This document shows positions 34,668 to 41,334 of a stretch of DNA of 64,000 bases, piece after piece (positions within the stretch are counted from its first letter, which is position 1; each line of letters starts with the position of its first letter). The stretch spans positions 1-64,000 of the forward strand of contig JAVEEC010000096.1 of assembly GCA_030840645.1 (NCBI GenBank). Reading direction: 5' to 3'. A program made the translations under genes and the position numbers. Source of the stretch: Frankiaceae bacterium. Lineage in GTDB: Bacteria > Actinomycetota > Actinomycetes > BP-191. Below the pieces are notes generated by a model that saw only the letters and a list, made by a program, of their open reading frames with translations, was not told the DNA's origin and did no database searches.

Positions 34668-37355
34668 GTGCCCACCGCCCCGGAAGAACGCCAGCGCCTC
34701 CTCCTCCTGGACGGCCACTCGCTGGCCTACCGCGCGTTCTTCGCCCTCCCCGTGGAGAACTTCTCGACCACGACCGGCCAGCCCACCAACGCCGTCTACG
34801 GCTTCACCGCCATGCTGATCAACGTCCTCCGCGACGAGCGGCCGACACACGTCGCCGTCGCGTTCGACCTGAGCGGGCCGACGTTCCGGCACGAGGCGTA
34901 CGCCGACTACAAGGCGACGCGCAGCGAGACGCCGAGCGACTTCCGCGGCCAGGTGTCGTTGATCCGGGAGGTGCTGGAGGCGCTGCGCATCCCGACCGTG
35001 CAGGCCGCCGGGTACGAGGCCGACGACGCGATCGCGACCCTTGCCTGCCAGGCGCGCGACCAGGACATGGACGTGCTGATCGTGACCGGCGACAGGGACG
35101 CGTACCAGCTCGTCGACGACCGGATCACCGTGCTGATGACCCGCAAGGGGATCAGCGACATGACCCGCTTCACGCCCGCCGAGGTGATGGCCAAGTACGG
35201 CCTGACGCCCGCGCAGTACCCCGACTTCGCCGCGCTGCGCGGCGACCCGAGCGACAACCTCCCGAACATCCCCGGCGTCGGGGAGAAGACCGCGATCAAG
35301 CTGGTCCAGCAGTTCGAGAACCTCGACGCGATGTGCGACCGGGTCGACGAGATCCCCGGCAAGGTCGGCATCGCCGTCCGCGAGCACCTGGCGTCCGTCA
35401 TGCGCAACCGCGAGCTGACCGAGCTGCGCCGCGACGTGCCGCTCGACGTCGGTCCCGAGGACCTGCGGATGGGGCCGTGGGACCGCGACGAGGTACACAA
35501 GCTGTTCGACACCCTCCAGTTCCGTGTCCTCCGCGAGCGCCTCTACGCGACGTTGCAGAGCGTCGAGCCGGAGGCCGAGGAGGGGTTCGACGTCGACGTC
35601 CGGACCCTCGGCACCGGGGAGGTCGCGCGGTGGCTCGGCGAGCTCAACCCGGCCGTTCGCGTGGGCCTGCACTTCCGCGGCACCTGGGGGCGCGGCACCG
35701 GCGACCTGCACGGCATCGCGCTGGCCGGCGAGGGCGGCGCGGGCGGGTACGTCGAGGTCCGCGACCTCGACCAGCACGACGAGACCGCGCTCGCGGCCTG
35801 GCTCGCCGACGACTCCCGCGCCAAGGCGGTCCACGGCGGCAAGGGCCCGCTGCTGGCCCTCTGGGCGCGCGGCTGGGACCTCGCCGGTGCCACGTCGGAC
35901 ACCGCGCTCGCGGCGTACCTCGCGCTGCCCGGGCAGCAGTCGTTCGACCTCCGCGACCTCGCCCTCCGGTATCTCCGCAGAGAGCTGCGGACCGAGGGGG
36001 AGGACTCGGGCCAGCTCTCCCTCGACGGCTCGACCGAGGCGGGCGAGGCGACCGACGCCGTCCTGCGCGCCCGCGCCGTCGCCGACCTCGCGACGTCGCT
36101 GGACGCCGACGTCGAACGCCGCGGCGGCACCGCGCTGCTCCGTACCGTCGAGCTGCCGCTGGTCCGCGTCCTCGCCGACATGGAGCGGATCGGCATCGCC
36201 GTCGACCCGGACCACCTCGCCATGCTGGAGGCGCGGCTCGCCGAGCAGGTCAAGCAGGCCGCGCAGGACGCGTACGCGTGCATCGGCCGGGAGTTCAACC
36301 TCGGCTCGCCGAAGCAGCTGCAGGAGATCCTGTTCGGCGAGCTCGGCCTGCCCAAGACCAAGAAGATCAAGACCGGCTACACCACCGACGCCGACGCGCT
36401 GGGTTGGCTGGCGACGCAGACGGACCACCCGGTGATCGAGTGCCTGCTGAGGCACCGCGACGTCACCCGGCTCTGGACCGTCGTCGCCAAGCAGCTGATG
36501 CCCGCGGTCGACGACGTCGGCCGCATCCACACGACGTACGAGCAGACCATCGCCGCCACCGGCCGGCTCTCGTCCACCGACCCGAACCTCCAGAACATCC
36601 CCGTCCGCACCGCCGCGGGCCGCGAGATCAGGCAGGCGTTCGTCCCCGGCGAGGGGTTCGAGTCGCTGATGACCGCCGACTACAGCCAGATCGAGATGCG
36701 GATCATGGCGCACCTGTCCGACGACGACGGGCTGCGGCAGGCGTTCGCGTCGGGGGAGGACCTGCACACCTACGTCGCCTCCCAGGCGTTCGGCCTGCCG
36801 ATCGCCGAGGTCGACTCCGAGCTGCGCCGGCGGGTCAAGGCGATGACGTACGGCCTGGTCTACGGCCTCTCCGCGTACGGCCTCGCCCAGCAGCTGCAGA
36901 TCACGCCGGACGAGGCCAAGGAGCAGATGGAGGCGTACTTCGCGCGCTTCGGCGGGGTGCGGGACTACCTGCACGAGGTGGTCCAGGTCGCCCGGCTGAA
37001 CGGCTACACCGAGACCATCCTCGGCCGCCGCCGCTACCTCCCCGACCTGGCCAGCGACAACAGCCAGCGGCGGCAGATGGCCGAGCGGATGGCGTTGAAC
37101 GCTCCCATCCAGGGCTCGGCCGCCGACATCATCAAGATCGCGATGCTACGAGTCCACGCGCGGCTCGCGGCGGACGGCCTCGCGTCCCGGCTGCTGCTCC
37201 AGGTGCACGACGAGCTGGTCCTCGAGGTCGCGCCCGGCGAGCGCGAGCGGCTGGAGGCGATGGTGCGGGAGGAGATGGGCGGCGCGTACGACATGACCGT
37301 GCCGCTGGAGGTCTCCGTCGGCGTCGGCCGCCACTGGGACGAGGCGGCGCACTGA
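34668..37355 (+). CDS. polA: DNA polymerase I
   Basis: An 895-residue repair and primer-removal polymerase. The 5'-nuclease domain (about 1-300) begins LLLLDGHSLAYRAFFALP and has GYEADDAIATLA, VTGDRDAYQLV and GDPSDNLPNIPGVGEKTA. The 3'-5' exonuclease-like domain lacks the DxE motif (VRVGLHFRGTW region), so proofreading is probably absent. Polymerase motifs are DYSQIEMRI (A), RRVKAMTYGLVYGLSAYG (B) and LQVHDELVLEV (C). An ATG at 34659 overlaps the -10 box TAGGAT, so I favour the GTG at 34668 as a leaderless start. It is followed by a coupled P-loop gene. Confidence 0.93.
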   Translation: MPTAPEERQRLLLLDGHSLAYRAFFALPVENFSTTTGQPTNAVYGFTAMLINVLRDERPTHVAVAFDLSGPTFRHEAYADYKATRSETPSDFRGQVSLIREVLEALRIPTVQAAGYEADDAIATLACQARDQDMDVLIVTGDRDAYQLVDDRITVLMTRKGISDMTRFTPAEVMAKYGLTPAQYPDFAALRGDPSDNLPNIPGVGEKTAIKLVQQFENLDAMCDRVDEIPGKVGIAVREHLASVMRNRELTELRRDVPLDVGPEDLRMGPWDRDEVHKLFDTLQFRVLRERLYATLQSVEPEAEEGFDVDVRTLGTGEVARWLGELNPAVRVGLHFRGTWGRGTGDLHGIALAGEGGAGGYVEVRDLDQHDETALAAWLADDSRAKAVHGGKGPLLALWARGWDLAGATSDTALAAYLALPGQQSFDLRDLALRYLRRELRTEGEDSGQLSLDGSTEAGEATDAVLRARAVADLATSLDADVERRGGTALLRTVELPLVRVLADMERIGIAVDPDHLAMLEARLAEQVKQAAQDAYACIGREFNLGSPKQLQEILFGELGLPKTKKIKTGYTTDADALGWLATQTDHPVIECLLRHRDVTRLWTVVAKQLMPAVDDVGRIHTTYEQTIAATGRLSSTDPNLQNIPVRTAAGREIRQAFVPGEGFESLMTADYSQIEMRIMAHLSDDDGLRQAFASGEDLHTYVASQAFGLPIAEVDSELRRRVKAMTYGLVYGLSAYGLAQQLQITPDEAKEQMEAYFARFGGVRDYLHEVVQVARLNGYTETILGRRRYLPDLASDNSQRRQMAERMALNAPIQGSAADIIKIAMLRVHARLAADGLASRLLLQVHDELVLEVAPGERERLEAMVREEMGGAYDMTVPLEVSVGVGRHWDEAAH

Positions 37356-37906
37356 CCGGGCCGGTCGCGCTCGGACCCCGGATCGTCGTCGGCGGCGTCT
37401 CCGGCTCCGGCAAGTCGACGCTCGCCCGCGAGCTGGCCCGGCGCCTGGACGCGCCGCACATCGAGCTGGACGCGCACTTCCACGGCCCCGGCTGGACCGC
37501 GACGCCCGAAGACGAGTTCGTCGCCTCCGTCGCGGTCGCGACCCAGGGTGAGCGCTGGGTGCTGGATGGCAACTACTCCCGGACTCGGGAGGTGACCTGG
37601 TCGCGCGCCACCACGTTCGTCTGGCTCGACTACCCGCGCTGGGTGGGGACCTGGCGGACGATCCGGCGGACGACCGGTCGGCTGCTGTTCCGCCACGAGC
37701 TCTGGAACGGCAACCGCGAGCGCTGGCGCAACCTGCTCGAGCCCGGCCACCCGATCCGCTGGTCCTGGCAGCAGCACCCCTTGTGCCGAGCCAACTACGA
37801 GCAGGCGACGACGGACCCGCGCTGGGCGCACGTCGACGTGATCCGCCTCCGTTCACCGGCGGACACCCGTGCCCTGCTCGAGCACCTGCGCCGTCATCCG
37901 TCCTAG
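37352..37906 (+). CDS. P-loop kinase-like protein (adenylate kinase/FlaR-like)
   Basis: A 184-residue nucleotide-binding protein. Walker A is GVSGSGKST within IVVGGVSGSGKSTLARELARRL, followed by an acceptor-side segment IELDAHFHGPGW and WVLDGNYSRTREV. A basic region (TIRRTTGRLLFRHELWNGNRERWRNL, in part) resembles the lid of adenylate kinase-like proteins annotated FlaR or topology modulators. No ATG, GTG or TTG precedes the Walker A within reach. The codon in place is CTG at 37352, overlapping the polA TGA as CTGA. Substrate unknown. Confidence 0.8.
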   Translation: MTGPVALGPRIVVGGVSGSGKSTLARELARRLDAPHIELDAHFHGPGWTATPEDEFVASVAVATQGERWVLDGNYSRTREVTWSRATTFVWLDYPRWVGTWRTIRRTTGRLLFRHELWNGNRERWRNLLEPGHPIRWSWQQHPLCRANYEQATTDPRWAHVDVIRLRSPADTRALLEHLRRHPS

Positions 37907-37947
37907 GCATCTCTGGCCGGCCGACTCTCGACGCCGCGAACGGAAAG

Positions 37948-37977
37948 GGGGGCGCGTCCCCCGCAGGACGCGCCCCC
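37948..37977. terminator. Strong hairpin between convergent genes
   Basis: A perfect 12-base-pair stem with a six-base loop (37948-37959 with 37966-37977) lies between the end of the kinase-like gene and the end of the small cysteine peptide gene. It probably ends transcripts from both sides. The remainder of 37907-38102 shows no supported gene. Confidence 0.7.
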
Positions 37978-38102
37978 GTCCGTCCGGCACCCGCGGCCCC
38001 AGCGCGCGTACCACCGGACGTCCGCGCCGCGGGCAAATCCCGGGGCTCGGAGCCAGGCATCTGGTGTCCGACGCAGAAGTACACGCTGAGGAACGCAGGT
38101 GA

Positions 38103-38291
38103 TTACACCCCCGGCGGCAGCAACCCGCGGATGGCGCTGCCCATCGGGGGGCAGAGGCGTCCCTCCGGGCTGACCGGAGGAGCGTCGACGGCGTAGTAGT
38201 AGCAGTCGTCGCTACCACCCGCGACACTGGACGCCGCGGGGGGGCCGGCGACGGGGACGAGCAGGGCGACACCGAGGAGTAGGCGGCGCAC
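38103..38291 (-). CDS. Small exported peptide with two cysteines
   Basis: A 62-residue product. GTG start with GGAGG five to six bases upstream, a signal peptide (RRLLLGVALLVPVAGPPAASSVAG), and a short mature part with two cysteines 16 apart (DDCYYYAVDAPP, GRLCPPMGSAIRG). It is too short and too well equipped with start signals to be a shadow frame. It is divergent from the membrane-anchored sigma gene, with 52 bases between their favoured starts. The pairing repeats that at 23.9 kb. Function unknown; a ligand for the sigma protein's exported tail is an inference. Confidence 0.62.
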   Translation of the reverse strand: MRRLLLGVALLVPVAGPPAASSVAGGSDDCYYYAVDAPPVSPEGRLCPPMGSAIRGLLPPGV

Positions 38292-38343
38292 GATGGACCT
38301 CCAGAGGGGTGAGGGGGCGGAAGCCTCCGGCGAGGGGCGGGCG

Positions 38344-39261
38344 GTGATCGGTCCGGCCTTCGAGACGGTCTGGCCGGACGTCGAACGGCGGTTGCGCGCG
38401 TTGCTGTTCCGGCGGGGGCTCGACCGCGCCTCGGCGGACGACATCGTCCAGGAGGTGGCGCTGCGCGCGCTCGCCAACCATGTCACGTTCGCCTCCGCCA
38501 GTGACCTGCTGCGCTGGGCCGGTCCGGTCGCGTGCAACCTGCACGTCGACCTGGTCCGCCACCACGCCCGCATGCTCGACGCCCCGCAGGCGGAGGACCA
38601 CGCGGCTGACGACGACGTACCCAGGCAGGTCGCCGAACGAATCGAGCTCCAGCGGGCGTTTCGCGGCATCGCCGCGCTCCGGCCGGCGGACCGCGAGGCG
38701 ATCATCGAGGCCGTCACGTCCGAGCAGGCCGTGCCGCGGACCCGCAAGGAGGCGGTACGACTCGCCGTCCGCCGTCACCGCGCGCGCAGCCGCCTGCTGG
38801 TCGTGCTCGAACAGCTCGCGGGCTGGCTCGGCGGCTGGCTCGCCGGGACCCGCGTGCTCCGGCGCGGGCGGCGGGTGGCGCTCGCGGGGGCGATGCTCCC
38901 GGCGGCGGTGGCCATCCCGATCATCGTGACCTGGCACGCCCCACCCGCGCCGAGCGGCGCCCGCCCGGCCCGCCCGGCCGTCGCGGTGCCGCTGACGCGC
39001 GAGGCGACGTCCGTCACGTTCCTCACCCGACCAGCCCCGTCGGCGCAACGGGCGGACGCCACCGCCGCGCGCGCCGCGCGCCCCCGCCACGCCGCGCGGC
39101 CGGCGCCGGCCGTGGCCGCGAAGCCCCGCCCGAAGCCGCTCCGGGTGGACAGTCCGGCCGGCATCGGGGCCGAGGCCGGGAGGGACGACCGCGGGCCCCG
39201 CGAGCACGTGTACTGCCAGAAGCTGGGCGGGCTGCCCGTCGACGAGATCTGCGTGCTGTGA
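38344..39261 (+). CDS. Second membrane-anchored sigma-70-like protein with exported cysteine tail
   Basis: A 305-residue protein. Residues about 6-75 match sigma region 2 (RRGLDRASADDIVQEVALRAL). Residues about 105-155 match a shortened region 4 (FRGIAALRPADREAIIEAV, then a basic helix RKEAVRLAVRRHRARSRLL). A transmembrane helix follows (about 178-197, VALAGAMLPAAVAIPIIVTW), then about 105 residues of Ala/Pro/Arg-rich outside region ending EHVYCQKLGGLPVDEICVL with two cysteines. The layout is that of the 22.9-kb sigma protein but with little shared sequence. GTG 38344 has GAGGGG upstream; an ATG at 38293 would add 17 residues. DNA binding by the shortened region 4 is uncertain. Confidence 0.7.
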   Translation: MIGPAFETVWPDVERRLRALLFRRGLDRASADDIVQEVALRALANHVTFASASDLLRWAGPVACNLHVDLVRHHARMLDAPQAEDHAADDDVPRQVAERIELQRAFRGIAALRPADREAIIEAVTSEQAVPRTRKEAVRLAVRRHRARSRLLVVLEQLAGWLGGWLAGTRVLRRGRRVALAGAMLPAAVAIPIIVTWHAPPAPSGARPARPAVAVPLTREATSVTFLTRPAPSAQRADATAARAARPRHAARPAPAVAAKPRPKPLRVDSPAGIGAEAGRDDRGPREHVYCQKLGGLPVDEICVL

Positions 39262-39304
39262 CGGCGCCGCTGTAAGCAACGAGCCGCTCAACCGTGTAGT
39301 AGGC

Positions 39305-39616
39305 GTGGTGAGCGGATCGTTGGGAGTGAAACGCGCGGTGACGGTACGGCTGTCGGTCCTGGACCTCGATCGGCGGGTCGCGATCGTCCGTGCTGCCGAC
39401 GACGGCTACGACGGGTTCCCGCACGTCCTCCGCGGCACGCTCGCGGGGATGTTCGCGGACGCGACCTGGCACCTGGTGGTGGCGTTCGAGGACGACACGC
39501 CGCACCGGCCCGAGGTGGTGGCGGTCATCGACCAGGCCCGGCGCTGGGCCAGCGACGCGCACTGTGAGTTCACGGTAACCACGCTGCGTGACGTCGCGGC
39601 CGTGGCGGGCAGGTGA
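39305..39616 (+). CDS. Small STAS-like protein of unknown function
   Basis: A 103-residue alpha/beta protein with the order VTVRLSVLDLDRRVAIVRA, WHLVVAFEDDTPHRPEVVAVID, CEFTVTTLRDVAAVAG, reminiscent of a STAS or anti-sigma antagonist fold. It lacks the DSxG phosphorylation motif. Several GTG codons (39305, 39308, 39326) compete as start, and none has a good ribosome binding site. It follows the membrane-anchored sigma gene by 43 bases. The fold call is weak. Confidence 0.5.
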   Translation: MVSGSLGVKRAVTVRLSVLDLDRRVAIVRAADDGYDGFPHVLRGTLAGMFADATWHLVVAFEDDTPHRPEVVAVIDQARRWASDAHCEFTVTTLRDVAAVAGR

Positions 39617-39661
39617 CAAAAGACTCTGTCCACCCGGCCACACCGCCCTCACGCTGATCAG

Positions 39662-40180
39662 ATGCTCCAGGTCTGGTCCGGGGTGGCGCGCGTCACCGTC
39701 GCCGTCCCTGGCGACCGCCGGATCGAGATCTACGCCGTCCGCCGGGCGGGCGCGCCGGGGGCGCTGATCCTGCTCGAGGCGTACGACGGGGGCCTGGTCG
39801 TGGGCGGCGAGCTGGCCGTCTGGGCGCTGACCCAGTCGCTCGCGTCGTTGCGCGCCGGGTCGAGCCAGGCCCGCAGGCTGGCGGTCCGCGACGACGGCCG
39901 CGGCGACGGCGGCTACCTCGACCTGGTCTGCGAGGGCGGCGCCGCCGTGCTCTACGCGACCGGCAGCGACGGTACGCGGCGGGCGGAGTTCGCGACGACG
40001 TCGGCGGCGCTCGCGACCGACCTCGCCACCGTGCTGCACCACTACCTCGCGCTCACCCGGGCGGCCGCGCCCCCCACCGTCGTGCTGCCGGACGCCATCC
40101 CGGACGCCGTGCCCCACATGCGGGCCGTCGCTCAGCCCGCGAGCGCGCGCGCGGCGTTGATCCGGCCGGCCCCGAAGTAG
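39662..40180 (+). CDS. Unknown protein, 172 residues
   Basis: A predicted soluble protein, beta-rich in the first half (VARVTVAVPGDRRIEIYAV, LILLEAYDGGLVVGGELAV) and helical later (ALATDLATVLHHYLAL), with a loose C-terminal tail. Codon third positions are strongly GC, as in real genes here. It overlaps the convergent subtilase gene by 49 bases at the C-terminus, a mild point against the last residues. No family recognised. It lies between the sigma locus and the protease-propeller-FtsH group. Confidence 0.5.
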   Translation: MLQVWSGVARVTVAVPGDRRIEIYAVRRAGAPGALILLEAYDGGLVVGGELAVWALTQSLASLRAGSSQARRLAVRDDGRGDGGYLDLVCEGGAAVLYATGSDGTRRAEFATTSAALATDLATVLHHYLALTRAAAPPTVVLPDAIPDAVPHMRAVAQPASARAALIRPAPK

Positions 40181-41334
40181 GGGTCCCGCCCCTTCCGCCC
40201 TCGGTCGTCGGCCGTGGACGTGATCCGGGCGGCGACCTGGTCGGGTGTCCAGGTCTTGTGTTTCGACAGGATCAATGCGGCCAGGCCGGAGACGAACGGC
40301 GCCGCCATCGACGTCCCGGACAGGTTCGCGTACGTGTGCTTGCCCGTCTTGGGGTCGAAGTACGTGGACAGCACGTTGACGCCGGGCGCGCTCACCCCGA
40401 CGTAGGGCTGGAACGTCGAGAACGTCGCGATCCGGTCGGCCGAGTCGGTGGCGCCGACGGCGAGCACGCCGGCGCAGTTGGCGGGGGAGTTGGTCTTGTT
40501 GCCCTTCTTGGCGCCGTTGCCGGACGAGACGACCGGCAGCGCTCCCTTGTCGCGCGCGTAGTTGATCGCCGCCTGGGTCAGGAAGCCGCAGGTCCCGCCC
40601 TCCGCGCCGAGGCTCATGTTCAGCACCTTCGCGCCCGCGTCGGCGGCGCTGAGGATGCCCAGGATGATGTCGCAGTCGCTGCCGGAGCCGGCCGCGGAGA
40701 GCACCTTCACGGCCAGCACCTGGGCGCCCCACGACATGCCGGCGACGCCCACGCGGTTCTGCGTCCCTGCCGCGATGATGCCGGCGACGTGCGTGCCGTG
40801 GCTGTTGTCGTCGCTCGGGTCGTCGGTGTTGTCGACGACGTTGCGGCCGGCGGTCACCCGGCCGAGCAGGTCCGGGTGGCGCAGGTCGACGCCGGTGTCG
40901 AGCACGGCGACGAGGACCGGGCTGGTGGTGCCGATCTCGCGGTCCCACGCCTGGTACGCGCCGATCTTCGGCAGCCCCCACTGGTACGGCACGTAGGGGT
41001 CGTTCGGCCGCCTGGTCACGCCGTAGACGCTCTCGGGCTGCACCCGCGCGCCGGCGGCCACGAGGGCCGGGACCGCCACGTCGCGCGCGGCAGGCGAGGC
41101 GAATGCCGCCTCGACCACACCTAGCTGCGGAACGGAGCCCACGATGCGCCCGCCCGCGCGCGCGACTGCGCGCCGCGTCGCGTCCTGGCCGGCGGAGGCG
41201 TACGACACGAGGGCGCGCGACGGCGCGGTCACGGGGACCGCGTCGCAGTACCCGGGCAGGAACGCGTGCGACGGCGTGACCAGCCCGCCCGCCGCCAGTG
41301 CGAGCGCGGCAAATACCGCGAGCCGGTGCCTCAT
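40132..41334 (-). CDS. Secreted subtilisin-family (S8) serine protease
   Basis: A 400-residue exported protease. A signal peptide (LAVFAALALAAGGLVTPSHA) is followed by a roughly 85-residue propeptide-like region (RALVSYASAG, RAGGRIVGSVPQLGVVEAAF). The catalytic triad is Asp in VAVLDTGVD, His in NSHGTHVAGI and Ser in LSGTSMAAP, with the oxyanion Asn in VVSSGNG. It lacks the C-terminal membrane anchor of mycosins. Its ATG overlaps the TGA of the propeller protein gene, so the two are coupled. It may process the propeller protein or other surface proteins; this is inference. Confidence 0.9.
   Translation of the reverse strand: MRHRLAVFAALALAAGGLVTPSHAFLPGYCDAVPVTAPSRALVSYASAGQDATRRAVARAGGRIVGSVPQLGVVEAAFASPAARDVAVPALVAAGARVQPESVYGVTRRPNDPYVPYQWGLPKIGAYQAWDREIGTTSPVLVAVLDTGVDLRHPDLLGRVTAGRNVVDNTDDPSDDNSHGTHVAGIIAAGTQNRVGVAGMSWGAQVLAVKVLSAAGSGSDCDIILGILSAADAGAKVLNMSLGAEGGTCGFLTQAAINYARDKGALPVVSSGNGAKKGNKTNSPANCAGVLAVGATDSADRIATFSTFQPYVGVSAPGVNVLSTYFDPKTGKHTYANLSGTSMAAPFVSGLAALILSKHKTWTPDQVAARITSTADDRGRKGRDPYFGAGRINAARALAG

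Noticed and set aside
37146-38084. Minus-strand frame beginning with a cysteine-containing stretch (VYFCVGHQMPG)
   Set aside because: It looked like another small cysteine peptide, but it has no start signals or signal peptide and continues as a shadow of polA and the kinase gene.
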